The notes under the pieces are model-generated. The model ran no database searches, was not told the origin of the DNA, and worked only from the letters and a program-made list of their open reading frames with translations. Of a stretch of DNA of 64,000 bases, positions 9,412-17,727 are shown in pieces (position 1 is the stretch's first letter; each line of letters starts with the position of its first letter). Location: NCBI GenBank assembly GCA_022822525.1, contig JAJEBN010000062.1, positions 1 through 64,000 on the forward strand. The letters run 5' to 3'. Source of the DNA: Acidimicrobiia bacterium (GTDB taxonomy: Bacteria > Actinomycetota > Acidimicrobiia > Acidimicrobiales > Poriferisodalaceae). A program made the translations under genes and the position numbers.

Positions 9412-10440
9412 CTAGAGCACCACCTTGAAAATTCCGGTCACGACGATGTTCGCGAGCGACAGCGGGATGAGGACCTTCCAGGCGAACTTCTGGAGCTGGT
9501 CCTCACGCAGGCGTGGGTAGGTGAAACGGATCCAGAAGATGATGAAGGCCACCACCAGGATCTTCGCCAGCATCACCACGGGGCCGAGCACGTTGAGTAT
9601 GGGGGCGTCGAAGTCGAAGCCGGGGATCCACCAGCCGCCCAGGAACATCACGGTGGCCAGCGCCGAGAAGGCGAACGCCGTGGCGACTTCGGCCATGAAG
9701 AACAGCAGGAAGCGGAAGCCCGTGTACTCGACGTGGAAGCCGCCGACCAGCTCGGTCTCGGCCACCGGCATGTCGAACGGAGTCTGGGTGAGCTCGGCCT
9801 GGGCGGAGATCATGAAGATCAGGAAGCCGATGAACTGGGTGAGGATGAACGGGTTGCCGATGAGGCCGAAACCGAAGATCTCGCCTTCGGCCTGGGCTCG
9901 CACGATCTCCTGCAGGTTGAGCGAGTCTGCCTGGATGACCACGCCCATGACAGCGAGGATCAGCGGCAGCTCGTATGCGATGAGCTGGCCCGCCGCTCGC
10001 AGGCCGCCGAGCAAGGCGTACTTGTTGGCCGACGCCCAGCCCGCCATCAGCACGCCGAGCACCGACAGCGACGACACCGCCATCGCGTAGAAGATCCCCG
10101 TGTCGAGGTTCTCCACCACGGCGTCGGGGCCGGTGGGCAGCACCACGAAGAGCAGGAACGACGAGGCCAGCACCACCACCGGGGCTGCGCGGAACACGCG
10201 ACGGTCGGCGGCGGCGGGGTGGATGTCTTCCTTCTGCAGGAATTTCACCGCGTCAGCGATGAGCTGCAGCGAGCCGTACGGGCCGACATCGGTGGGGCCG
10301 AGACGGCTCTGCATGAACGCCATCATCTTGAGCAGGAACAGGTAGCCGAGCATGAGCGCGGCCGTGGGGATGACGACAAGCGCAACGCCGAGCTTGATGG
10401 CGGTCTCGGCCCAGTAGGCCAGCCCCAGCAGCCCCGTCAT
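9412..10440 (-). CDS. nuoH: NADH-quinone oxidoreductase subunit H, cluster 1
   Basis: A 342-residue, eight-helix membrane subunit that forms much of the quinone chamber. Conserved pieces are FMQSRLGPTDVGPYGSLQLI, FLQKEDIHPAAADR, GWASANKYALLGGLRAAGQL and QTPFDMPVAETELVGGFHVE. The start ATG at 10440 overlaps the nuoD stop in ATGA. Its length matches typical bacterial NuoH; the second copy at 21360-22601 is longer at both ends. Confidence 0.96.
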   Translation of the reverse strand: MTGLLGLAYWAETAIKLGVALVVIPTAALMLGYLFLLKMMAFMQSRLGPTDVGPYGSLQLIADAVKFLQKEDIHPAAADRRVFRAAPVVVLASSFLLFVVLPTGPDAVVENLDTGIFYAMAVSSLSVLGVLMAGWASANKYALLGGLRAAGQLIAYELPLILAVMGVVIQADSLNLQEIVRAQAEGEIFGFGLIGNPFILTQFIGFLIFMISAQAELTQTPFDMPVAETELVGGFHVEYTGFRFLLFFMAEVATAFAFSALATVMFLGGWWIPGFDFDAPILNVLGPVVMLAKILVVAFIIFWIRFTYPRLREDQLQKFAWKVLIPLSLANIVVTGIFKVVL

Positions 10441-11621
10441 CGGTCGATGTCCCCGAGGATGAAGTAGAGCGATCCCAGGATCGTGATGATGTCGGGCACA
10501 TAGGTGCCCCGCATCACCCACGGCACCACCGAGATGTTGCTGAAGCTGGGTGTGCGGATCTTGACCCGGAACGGCTCCAGCCCGCCCTTGGACACCACGT
10601 AGTAGCCCATCTCGCCAAGCGGATTCTCAGTGGAGACATACGCCTCGCCCGCAGGCACCTTGATGATGCGCGGGACCTTGGCCATGATCGGCCCGGCGGG
10701 AATGCCGTCCAGCAGCTGATCGACGATCTTGGTGGCCTCTCGGGTCTCCTGCAGCCGCACCCAGTAGCGGGCGAACGAGTCGCCGTCGGGGTGGGTCCAC
10801 ACCCGCCAGTCGACTTGGTCCCAGGCCAGGCCCGGGTTTGCGTCACGGCGCAGGTCCCAGTCGACCCCGCTGGCCCGCAGGTTGGCGCCGGACAGGCCGA
10901 AGTCGAGCGCGACCTCACCGGGGATGACACCCACGCTGCGGCAACGCGCCTGGAAGATCTCGTTGCCCATCAGCAGGTCTTCCATCTCGTCGCAGAAGCC
11001 CCGCATCTTGGCCATCACGGCGTGGGTCTCGTCGATCCAGCCGCGAGGCAGGTCGTCCTTGAGACCGCCGATGCGGTCGAAGTTGGGATGGAACCGGCCG
11101 CCGGTCACGGCCTCGATCTGGTTGAGCACCCGCTCGCGGTCGCGGAAGGCGAAGAACACCGGGGTGAGGGCGCCGACCTGCACACCCATGTCGCCCAAAA
11201 ACAGCGACACGTTGGCAATGCGGCTGAGCTCGAAGAGGATGGTGCGGATCCACTGGGCGCGGGGCGGGGCCTCGACGCCCATCAGCTGCTCGGCGGCGAG
11301 GATGAACGGCACCTCGTTGGCGAAGCTGCCGAGCCAGTCGATGCGGTTGATCAGCGTGGTGCACTGCGGGAAGGTGCGGACCTCGCAGAGCTTCTCGTAG
11401 CCGCGGTGCATGTAGCCCATCAGCGGCTCGGCGGAGATGACCTGCTCGCCGTCGAGCTGGCAGGCGATGCGCAGCGTGCCGTGCGTGGCGGGGTGCTGCG
11501 GTCCGATGTTGAGCGTCATGTCGCCGGTGTCGAGCTCGACGTTCACACGAGCATCGGCAGCCTGCGCCGCCACGTAGGCCTGCTGGGAGCGCAGCGAAGA
11601 CGCCGTCGGCGGGGGGCTCAC
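10437..11621 (-). CDS. nuoD: NADH-quinone oxidoreductase subunit D, cluster 1
   Basis: A 394-residue homologue of the mitochondrial 49-kDa subunit, which lines the quinone site with NuoB. It contains DMTLNIGPQHPATHGTLRIA, MGYMHRGYEKLCEVRTFPQC and the C-terminal VVSKGGLEPFRVKIRTPSFS. The GTG start at 11621 overlaps the stop of the 23-codon micro-ORF that separates it from nuoC. NuoC and NuoD are separate proteins here. This NuoD is a possible substrate of the MidA-type methyltransferase at the end of the operon (inference). Confidence 0.96.
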   Translation of the reverse strand: MSPPPTASSLRSQQAYVAAQAADARVNVELDTGDMTLNIGPQHPATHGTLRIACQLDGEQVISAEPLMGYMHRGYEKLCEVRTFPQCTTLINRIDWLGSFANEVPFILAAEQLMGVEAPPRAQWIRTILFELSRIANVSLFLGDMGVQVGALTPVFFAFRDRERVLNQIEAVTGGRFHPNFDRIGGLKDDLPRGWIDETHAVMAKMRGFCDEMEDLLMGNEIFQARCRSVGVIPGEVALDFGLSGANLRASGVDWDLRRDANPGLAWDQVDWRVWTHPDGDSFARYWVRLQETREATKIVDQLLDGIPAGPIMAKVPRIIKVPAGEAYVSTENPLGEMGYYVVSKGGLEPFRVKIRTPSFSNISVVPWVMRGTYVPDIITILGSLYFILGDIDR

Positions 11622-11689
11622 GCGCCTGCTCCTGACGCGAGCTTGCGAGCGCCATCAGACACAGCCGGTACCACCGAGACGGGACTCAC
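11618..11689 (-). other. junction micro-ORF between nuoC and nuoD, cluster 1
   Basis: A 23-codon frame whose GTG overlaps the nuoC stop (GTGA, 11689-11686) and whose TGA overlaps the nuoD start (GTGA, 11621-11618). Its first codons (VSP) copy the nuoD start (GTG-S-P) and its last five (SGAGA) copy the nuoC end. The DNA is thus a 68-bp tandem duplication of the junction. The middle carries the DGARKLAS unit also found in the nuoI tail. Confidence 0.5.
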
Positions 11690-12402
11690 GCGCCTGCTCC
11701 AGACGCCTCGAACTCGGCCATCACCTCGGCCTCGAGCTGAGCTTCGAGCTCGGGCGGGATCTCCTCGATGTCGACCACGCCCGGCCACGGCTTGACGGCA
11801 CGGGCCAGCAGCGGGAAGTCCTTGCGCAGCGGGTGGCCCTCGAACTCGGTGGGCAGGTAGATGTGCTCCAGGTTGGGGTGGCCGTCGAAGACGATGCCGA
11901 ACATCTCGTGGGCTTCGCGCTCGTGCCAATCGGCGCCGGCGAAGACGTCGACGATCGACGGGACCGTCGCGGGAGTGCCCTCGCTGTCGGGCAAGTCGGC
12001 CTTGATGAGCACGGCGGCGTGCCGTGCGGGCGCATGGAGCTGGGCGAGCATCTGGAAGCGGGTCTCGCCGCCGCCGCGCCGTACGGTTTCGGCAGCCGTG
12101 GCGCTGGTCGCGTCGTCGTCCTCGCCGGCACCGGCGGCGTCGAATTCGGTGTCCTCGTAGCGGCCCTCGGGCGCGTCCGACCAGTCGATGGCCGACAGGA
12201 AGCCGAAGTACACAAAACCCGACTCGCGCAGTGCGGCCAGTGCGTCGCGCCAGTGCCCGATCTCGATGCGCAGCCAGAGGTTCTGGCCGGGTTCGACATG
12301 CGTCTCGACAACGGCGTCGCCGAGCAGCTCAGCCAGTTCGGCCGCGAGTGCCTCACGCGCCTCGTCGCCCGGCGCTGCGGCGTCTTCGGTCTCGTCCGCC
12401 AT
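11686..12402 (-). CDS. nuoC: NADH-quinone oxidoreductase subunit C, cluster 1
   Basis: A 238-residue homologue of the 30-kDa subunit of the peripheral arm. Family markers are WHEREAHEMFGIVFDGHPNL and YLPTEFEGHPLRKDFPLLAR. Residues about 85-110 form an acidic, low-complexity insert (AAGAGEDDDATSATAAET) within the domain. The start ATG at 12402 follows the nuoB stop by eight bases. The C-terminus EASGAGA was the template for the duplicated junction with nuoD. Confidence 0.95.
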   Translation of the reverse strand: MADETEDAAAPGDEAREALAAELAELLGDAVVETHVEPGQNLWLRIEIGHWRDALAALRESGFVYFGFLSAIDWSDAPEGRYEDTEFDAAGAGEDDDATSATAAETVRRGGGETRFQMLAQLHAPARHAAVLIKADLPDSEGTPATVPSIVDVFAGADWHEREAHEMFGIVFDGHPNLEHIYLPTEFEGHPLRKDFPLLARAVKPWPGVVDIEEIPPELEAQLEAEVMAEFEASGAGA

Positions 12403-12410
12403 CGCTCTGC

Positions 12411-13022
12411 CTACGCCGATCCCGCCGACACAGCCGGCGCCATACTCGATCGTCCCGGCGCTGCCGGCCCTGCATCTGATCGTCCCGGCGCTGCCGGCCC
12501 TGCATTTGATCGTCCCGGCGCTGCCGGGACCACAATCGGCTCGCCGCGCCAACGTTCCTGCATGTCCTCGCGCTGGATGCGCTCCTGCAACAGCACGATG
12601 CCCTCGAGCAGTGCTTCGGGCCGCGGCGGGCAGCCGGGCACATACACGTCCACGGGGATGACCTGGTCGACGCCCTTGGTCACCGAGTAGCTGTCCCAGT
12701 ACGGGCCGCCGCAGTTGGCGCACGACCCCATCGAGATCACGTACTTGGGCTCGGGCATCTGCTCGTACAGGCGGCGGATGACCGGCGCCATCTTGTCGGT
12801 GACTGTGCCGGAGATCACCACGAGGTCGGCTTGGCGCGGGCTGGCCGGAAACGGGATCACACCCAGGCGCATCACGTCATAGCGGGGCGAGCCGAATGCG
12901 GCGCCCATCTCGATCGCGCAGCACGCCAGGCCCCACTGGTACACCCACAGCGAGCGTGCCCGGCCGAAGTTCAGCAGCCAGCTCAGCGGCTTGGGCAGTT
13001 TGACCTTGTCGACCAGTGCCAT
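12411..13022 (-). CDS. nuoB: NADH-quinone oxidoreductase subunit B, cluster 1
   Basis: A 203-residue PSST-type subunit that binds cluster N2, the last Fe-S centre before quinone. The ligands are visible: C34 and C35 in [11 protein letters not shown]101 in [10 protein letters not shown] and C131 in [10 protein letters not shown]. After about residue 165 the protein runs into a repetitive tail of roughly ten-residue units ([30 protein letters not shown]) encoded by a 30-bp tandem array. This tail is absent from ordinary NuoB. The start ATG at 13022 lies 20 bases after nuoA. Confidence 0.96.
   Translation of the reverse strand: MALVDKVKLPKPLSWLLNFGRARSLWVYQWGLACCAIEMGAAFGSPRYDVMRLGVIPFPASPRQADLVVISGTVTDKMAPVIRRLYEQMPEPKYVISMGSCANCGGPYWDSYSVTKGVDQVIPVDVYVPGCPPRPEALLEGIVLLQERIQREDMQERWRGEPIVVPAAPGRSNAGPAAPGRSDAGPAAPGRSSMAPAVSAGSA
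12418..12537 (-). repeat. four-unit 30-bp tandem array in the nuoB 3' end, cluster 1
   Basis: Units at 12418-12447, 12448-12477, 12478-12507 and 12508-12537. The middle two differ by about one base; the outer ones are diverged, the first strongly. Each good unit contains the hairpin CCCGGC-AGC-GCCGGG or a close variant. The diverged unit shares CCGGCTGTGTC with the nuoC-nuoD junction and, in part, with the nuoD array of cluster 2. Confidence 0.85.
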
Positions 13023-13042
13023 CGCAGAATTCCCTCAGCCCC

Positions 13043-13408
13043 TCACACCCAGCGCAGGACGCCTTTGCGCCATGCGTAGAACAGGCCCAGCACCAGGATG
13101 AAGATGAAGATCGCCATCTCGACCAGGCCGAACAGGGCGTACACCTCGAGCCGCGTCGCCCAAGGAAAGATGAACACGGCCTCCACGTCGAACAGCACGA
13201 AGAGCACCGCAAAGACGTAGTAGCGGATCTGGCTCTGAGTCCAGTCGCTGCCGACCGGATCGACGCCGCTCTCGTATGCAATGAGCTTCTGGGGCGTCGG
13301 TCGTTGCGGCCGCAGGATCCGTGCGACACCGAACATTGTGAAGGCCATCAAGACTGCCGCTGCGCCGAAGATCGCGACAGTCAGATAGCTCCGCAAGAGG
13401 TCGGACAC
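13043..13408 (-). CDS. nuoA: NADH-quinone oxidoreductase subunit A, cluster 1
   Basis: A 121-residue, three-helix subunit. KLIAYESGVDPVGSDWTQSQ and RYYVFAVLFVLFDVEAVFIF are the conserved loop and acidic helix of NuoA. An in-frame TTG at 13417 would add three residues. The GTG at 13408 is preferred because TAGCGT lies eight bases upstream, the spacing expected for a leaderless transcript. This is the first gene of the 11-gene operon. Confidence 0.93.
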   Translation of the reverse strand: MSDLLRSYLTVAIFGAAAVLMAFTMFGVARILRPQRPTPQKLIAYESGVDPVGSDWTQSQIRYYVFAVLFVLFDVEAVFIFPWATRLEVYALFGLVEMAIFIFILVLGLFYAWRKGVLRWV

Positions 13409-13416
13409 GGATCGCA

Positions 13417-13422
13417 ACGCTA
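13417..13422 (-). promoter_or_regulatory. candidate -10 element of nuo operon 1
   Basis: TAGCGT (TANNNT type) on the minus strand, eight bases before the GTG at 13408, consistent with leaderless transcription of nuoA. No recognisable -35 box was seen. Confidence 0.35.
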
Positions 13423-13507
13423 GCGACTCGGCGACCCCCTGCGCCGAATCTGCAATGCACCGCGGCGAACGTGCCCAATCGGTATCGCGCTGGCCCGAGG
13501 CGTGCGG

Positions 13508-13651
13508 TCAGACCTTCCTGCGGGGTATGTCCGCGAGCTTGCGTTCTAGCTCGCGCCGGAGCGCTTGTTGCTGCTCAATGTCGCCCATCTGCGACAACTG
13601 ATCCGCTATCTGTCGCGCAAGGCTGCGCATCTCGCGTCCAAGCGGTGTCAT
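13508..13651 (-). CDS. small hypothetical helical protein
   Basis: A 47-residue frame, MTPLGREMRSLARQIADQLS and so on, ending in LERKLADIPRRKV. It is charged, glutamine-rich and predicted helical. It lies between the toxin gene and nuoA on the same strand. A TATCGT motif nine bases before the ATG could be a -10 box. No family recognised, and the evidence is only composition plus this motif. Confidence 0.35.
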   Translation of the reverse strand: MTPLGREMRSLARQIADQLSQMGDIEQQQALRRELERKLADIPRRKV

Positions 13652-13682
13652 GGCGACGTCACGATAGGCACCGCGTCGTGGA

Positions 13683-14075
13683 CTACGGGCGCACTTCCAC
13701 GAAGCCCGCTGCACTGAAGTCGCCGTCGAATGCAAAGGCCTCGCTGATGCGCTCTCGGCGCATGATCTCGAAGCTGGTGGCATCGACGTAGGAATAGGCG
13801 CGTTCGTCATGGCGATGGAGCCACTCCCACGCCCGCGCATCGATAGCTGCGTCCACCACCGCTATCGAGAGGATCGGTGACTGACTCGCCAGCTCACGAA
13901 AGCTCAGCGCCGCCGCATATCCGACGCGACTGCGAAGCCACGTCCAAGTCTCGCCGAGCACCAAGTTGGAAGTTCGCAGCGGCCCCCTATCTCGCCAGAG
14001 GGCAACGGCGTCTGCGTGACGCCGATCTCTCGGGACCGTGAATCCGATCCAGAACGACGTGTCGACGAATCTCAA
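13683..14075 (-). CDS. PIN-domain ribonuclease toxin (VapC-like)
   Basis: A 130-residue PIN domain. The acidic metal ligands are visible: D5 in MRFVDTSFWI, E42 in LVLGETWTWL, D98 in YSYVDATSFE, and D117/D119 in AFAFDGDF. This arrangement is typical of VapC-type RNases that cleave tRNA or rRNA when free of antitoxin. The ATG overlaps the stop of the upstream ribbon-helix-helix gene (ATGA, 14075-14072), the usual coupled antitoxin-toxin order. The pair sits between the two complex I operons. Confidence 0.85.
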   Translation of the reverse strand: MRFVDTSFWIGFTVPRDRRHADAVALWRDRGPLRTSNLVLGETWTWLRSRVGYAAALSFRELASQSPILSIAVVDAAIDARAWEWLHRHDERAYSYVDATSFEIMRRERISEAFAFDGDFSAAGFVEVRP

Positions 14076-14302
14076 GCTGACGTGTCGTAACCGTAGATGA
14101 CGGCATCAATGTCATCTGTGGGCTCGACATCGAAGCGGCCGATCAAGGAGTCCAATGGATCCGGCGGCTGCGGGGACTCGGCGTCGAGCAGTGTGCGCAC
14201 GGCGTCACGCATCAGCGCAGATCGCGACATTCCCCGTTTCGCTGCCGCCGCGGTCAACGCGTCGTCGATGTCAGGCTCCATGTAGAGCTGTATACGCCGC
14301 AT
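14072..14302 (-). CDS. ribbon-helix-helix antitoxin (CopG/VapB type)
   Basis: A 76-residue protein. MRRIQLYMEPDIDDALTAAA followed by AKRGMSRSALMRDAVRTLL is a ribbon-helix-helix DNA-binding domain. The acidic C-terminus (PLDSLIGRFDVEPTDDIDAV) is the likely toxin-binding part. The start is ATG at 14302, not the longer in-frame extension, because the RHH domain begins there and TACACT lies six bases upstream, as in a leaderless gene. It probably represses its own promoter. Confidence 0.82.
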   Translation of the reverse strand: MRRIQLYMEPDIDDALTAAAAKRGMSRSALMRDAVRTLLDAESPQPPDPLDSLIGRFDVEPTDDIDAVIYGYDTSA

Positions 14303-14308
14303 GTCAGG

Positions 14309-14336
14309 AGTGTACACCACCTCTGGCTCGGTGTAC
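14309..14336 (-). promoter_or_regulatory. operator/promoter of the toxin-antitoxin pair
   Basis: The inverted repeat GTACACC (14312-14318) - 11 bp - GGTGTAC (14330-14336) is perfect over seven bases. Its proximal arm forms the palindrome GTGTACAC (14310-14317) and overlaps the presumed -10 box TACACT (14314-14309). Binding by the ribbon-helix-helix protein would block transcription. Confidence 0.6.
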
Positions 14337-14485
14337 CTCGGGTTGGCCTCGAGGGAACGCCGATGCCGCCGGAAATGCACGACGGCCTCGCTCGATGTCG
14401 CCACGTGATGTTGCAGATTCAGAGTTTTGAAATTTGCTGTGGGTTTGACTTCTTGTTCAAAATTCTGCAAAGCAGCGGTGCTGGG

Positions 14486-16102
14486 CTAGGGGAAGATCGA
14501 CAGGGCGGCGTCGGCGCTCCATTCGAGCAGCGTCTGCGGCAGGACGCCGACGATGAGGGTTACCGCTACCGCGAGAGCGATGGCCAGCACCGTCGTCAGG
14601 GGCAGGTCGCCCCAGCGCGGGCGGCTGATTCGGGCGGTCGGAGCATCGTCCCCAGAGGTTGCTGCGGCCTCCGGTGCGTACATCGTCAGCACGACGCGCA
14701 GGTAGGCGAAGGCGCTCACCACCGCAGTGACCATGGCAACGGCCGCCAGGACATAGATGCCCTCGCCGACGGCTGCGCGGATGACCTCGAATTTCGCGAC
14801 GAACCCCGCCGTGAGCGGCACGCCTGCTTGCGCGAGCAGGAGGACGGCAAAGGCCAGCGCCAGCACCGGTCGCCGCCGGGCCAGCCCGCCGTAGCGGCTG
14901 AGATCATGACGGCTGGTGCCGTCATCGGGATCTCCCGACGACCCGACGACTGCCGACAGCACGGCGAAGCTGCCCAGCGCCATGAACGAATAGGCCACGA
15001 GGTAGAAGACGGCCGACGACACGCCGTCGCCAAGATCGGCGGCAACGCCGACCGAGCCGCCGAAGTCCGCCCAGAGCCGATCGACGATGTCGGGATCGAC
15101 GGCCGCCAATCCGACGAGGACGAAGCCGGCATGGCTGATCGAGCTGAACGCCAGCATCCGCTTCACGTCGGACTGGCAGATGGCCATCACCGCGCCTACA
15201 GACAGCGATGCGAATGCCAGCGCGACGATGATCGGCGACCAGGCGGTGCCCTGTTGGAGCACTGCCACGTACAGCACGCGCAGCATCGCTGCAAAACCGG
15301 CTGCCTTGGCGATTGACGCCAGGTAGCCGGTGACCGGGCTCGGAGCGCCCTCGTACACGTCGGGCGCCCAGAAGTGGAACGGGACGGCGGCGATCTTGAA
15401 TCCGAGGCCCACCAGCAGCAACGCGACGCCGGCCAGCAGCAAGTAGTCGTCTTCTCGGACCGTTCCGAAGAGGAACTCCGAGATCCGGCTGAGATTGGTG
15501 CCGCCCGTGGCCCCGTAGACCAGCGCGATGCCGTAGAGGAAGAATGCCGAGCTGAACGCGCCCAGCACGAAGTACTTCATGGCCGATTCGCGGGAGCTCG
15601 CGCGCCGGCCTGCCAAGGCAATCAGCACGTACAGGGCGATCGAGAGCGATTCGAGCCCCAGGAACAGCACGATGAGGTCGTTCGCGCCCGCCATCACCAC
15701 GGCACCCGCAGCGGACGCCAGCAGCAGCGCGGCGAACTCGGGCGGTGCCATGCCGTAGCGGTCGAGGGCGGAGTGCGCCACGAGGGCCGTCATGACCACA
15801 CCCGCGCCGACGAGCACGGTGATGAGGAGGCTGAAACCGTCGCTGACGAATGCGCCCGCCAAGGTGGAGCGGGGCGCTGACCCCCAGTCGGTCCACTGGA
15901 TGGCGGCGGTGATGGCGGTGGCGGCACCGGTTGCGATCGTGACGACCGTGGACGCCCAGGCGGGCAGCGCGCGCGGCGCCAGCGAGGCCACCAGCAGCAG
16001 CCCGAGCGCAGCGCCGACGAGGATGATCTGCGGGACAAGCACCCACCAGTCGACGCTCGGCGACGCGAACGTCTCGTTGAACAACTCCTCGAGCGACGGC
16101 AT
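14486..16102 (-). CDS. nuoN: NADH-quinone oxidoreductase subunit N, cluster 2
   Basis: A 538-residue antiporter-like membrane subunit. Conserved parts are FLGLESLSIALYVLIALAGR and FKIAAVPFHFWAPDVYEGAP. The start ATG overlaps the nuoM stop (ATGA at 16102). It is the last gene of the 14-gene operon; downstream lies an AT-rich stretch (about 14415-14470) before the toxin-antitoxin promoter. It lacks the acidic insert of the cluster 1 copy. Confidence 0.96.
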   Translation of the reverse strand: MPSLEELFNETFASPSVDWWVLVPQIILVGAALGLLLVASLAPRALPAWASTVVTIATGAATAITAAIQWTDWGSAPRSTLAGAFVSDGFSLLITVLVGAGVVMTALVAHSALDRYGMAPPEFAALLLASAAGAVVMAGANDLIVLFLGLESLSIALYVLIALAGRRASSRESAMKYFVLGAFSSAFFLYGIALVYGATGGTNLSRISEFLFGTVREDDYLLLAGVALLLVGLGFKIAAVPFHFWAPDVYEGAPSPVTGYLASIAKAAGFAAMLRVLYVAVLQQGTAWSPIIVALAFASLSVGAVMAICQSDVKRMLAFSSISHAGFVLVGLAAVDPDIVDRLWADFGGSVGVAADLGDGVSSAVFYLVAYSFMALGSFAVLSAVVGSSGDPDDGTSRHDLSRYGGLARRRPVLALAFAVLLLAQAGVPLTAGFVAKFEVIRAAVGEGIYVLAAVAMVTAVVSAFAYLRVVLTMYAPEAAATSGDDAPTARISRPRWGDLPLTTVLAIALAVAVTLIVGVLPQTLLEWSADAALSIFP

Positions 16103-17727
16103 CAGTGGTCGTCCCCGTCGTGAGAATCAGCGCCGTCGCCCGCATCGACGATCACCGGATCAGCCGGATCGGGCAGCTCGAAGTCGCTGTGCTCGACGAG
16201 GTGCTCGAGCAGCGTGTCGGCGGCGGGCTCGGTGGCGTTGAGCAGCGGTTTCGGGTACACGCCCAGCGCAACCGCGGCGATGACGAACGGTGCCAGCGTC
16301 GCCAGCTCTCCCTTGCGCAAGTCGGCCGTCTGGCGATCGGCGGCTGCCGGCGGGCCGTGGAACACCCGCTGGTATGCCCACAGCAGGTACAGCGCCGCCA
16401 GGATCACGCCGGTTGCGGCGATGACCGTCCACCAGCGCCTCGTCTCGAACGAGCCGATCAGGATCAGGAACTCGCCGACGAAGCCGTTGAGGCCGGGCAC
16501 GCCGACCGACGAGAGCATGATCAGCGTGAAGACCCCGGCGTACACCGGAGCAGCCGACTGGATGCCGGCGAGCTCGTCGATCTGCCGGGTCCGGCGCCGT
16601 TCGTAGAGCATCCCGACGAGCAGGAACAAGGCACCGGTGCTGATGCCGTGGTTGACCATCTGGATCACGCCGCCGCCGATGGCCTCAGCGGTGAACGCGA
16701 AGATGCCCAGCACGATGAAGCCCATGTGGGCCACCGAGGAATAGGCCACCAGCCGCTTGAGGTCACGCTGCATGGCCGCGGTGATCGCGCCCCAGATGAC
16801 GCCCACCACGCCGACGGTGACCAGCACCGGCGCGGCCCAGTCGGACGCCTCGGGAAACAGGTACAGGCCGAACCGCAGCAGGCCGTAGGTGCCCAGCTTC
16901 AGCAGCACCGCGGCCAGCACGACCGAGCCCGCCGTGGGTGCCTCGGTGTGCGCATCGGGCAGCCAGGTGTGCAGCGGCACTACTGGCACCTTCACCAGGA
17001 AGGCGATCGCGAACGCCACGAAGCACAGGCGAGCGGCGTTGGTGGCCAGCCGCTGGCCTTCGGCCAGCGTCACGAGGTCAAACGTGATGCCGCTCTCAGG
17101 CGAGCCGAGCACGGCGGTGGCCACGATCGCCACGAGCAACAGCGCCGAACCGGCCATCGTGTAGATGAAGAACTTCGTGGCGGCGTAGCGGCGCCCCTCG
17201 TAGCCCCAGCCTGCGATCAGCAGGTACATGGGCACCAGCACCACTTCGAACATCACGAAGAACAGGAACAGGTCGAGGGCAACGAAAGCGCCGACCGAGC
17301 CCGCCTGCAGCAGCAGCATCCAGGCCGTGTAGGGCTTTGGGTCGTGGTGCGGATCGACGCCGGCCAGCACGATCGGCACGATCACGCTGGTCAGCACCAC
17401 CAACCACAGCGAGATGCCGTCGATGCCGACCTTCCACGAGATGCCGAGCGCCGGGATCCACGACACCTCGCTGCCGAACTGGAATGCGGCGTCGCCGTTG
17501 GCGAGCTGGGCGGCCGCGGCGCTGGTGTCGAATTGCCACGCCATCGCCAGGGCCAGCGCGCCGGCGATGGCGGCGAACAGAGCGCCCACCGGGCGGGCGA
17601 GGTCGGGCCGGTTGCGGGGCAGCAGGGCGACTACCAGCGCTCCCACTGCGGGCACGAAGATCAACGCATTCAGTATCGGGAAGTCAGCTCCCGAGCCCGA
17701 TGCGGCAAGCAGTGCTCCTGCGCTCAC
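16102..17727 (-). CDS. nuoM: NADH-quinone oxidoreductase subunit M, cluster 2
   Basis: A 541-residue antiporter-like subunit. LFLFFVMFEVVLVPMYLLIA and FLVKVPVVPLHTWLPDAHTE hold the conserved glutamate and lysine/histidine residues. The C-terminus is acidic and histidine-containing (DAGDGADSHDGDDH). The GTG start at 17727 overlaps the nuoL stop (GTGA). Confidence 0.96.
   Translation of the reverse strand: MSAGALLAASGSGADFPILNALIFVPAVGALVVALLPRNRPDLARPVGALFAAIAGALALAMAWQFDTSAAAAQLANGDAAFQFGSEVSWIPALGISWKVGIDGISLWLVVLTSVIVPIVLAGVDPHHDPKPYTAWMLLLQAGSVGAFVALDLFLFFVMFEVVLVPMYLLIAGWGYEGRRYAATKFFIYTMAGSALLLVAIVATAVLGSPESGITFDLVTLAEGQRLATNAARLCFVAFAIAFLVKVPVVPLHTWLPDAHTEAPTAGSVVLAAVLLKLGTYGLLRFGLYLFPEASDWAAPVLVTVGVVGVIWGAITAAMQRDLKRLVAYSSVAHMGFIVLGIFAFTAEAIGGGVIQMVNHGISTGALFLLVGMLYERRRTRQIDELAGIQSAAPVYAGVFTLIMLSSVGVPGLNGFVGEFLILIGSFETRRWWTVIAATGVILAALYLLWAYQRVFHGPPAAADRQTADLRKGELATLAPFVIAAVALGVYPKPLLNATEPAADTLLEHLVEHSDFELPDPADPVIVDAGDGADSHDGDDH

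Noticed and set aside
14428..14466. TTTTGAA/TTCAAAA inverted repeat as nuoN terminator or recombination site
   Set aside because: Only seven A/T-rich pairs with a long loop; could be chance in AT-rich DNA.
14340..14470. Longer form of the antitoxin starting at 14470
   Set aside because: The added 56 residues show no RHH similarity, and the region is AT-rich with the operator inside it.
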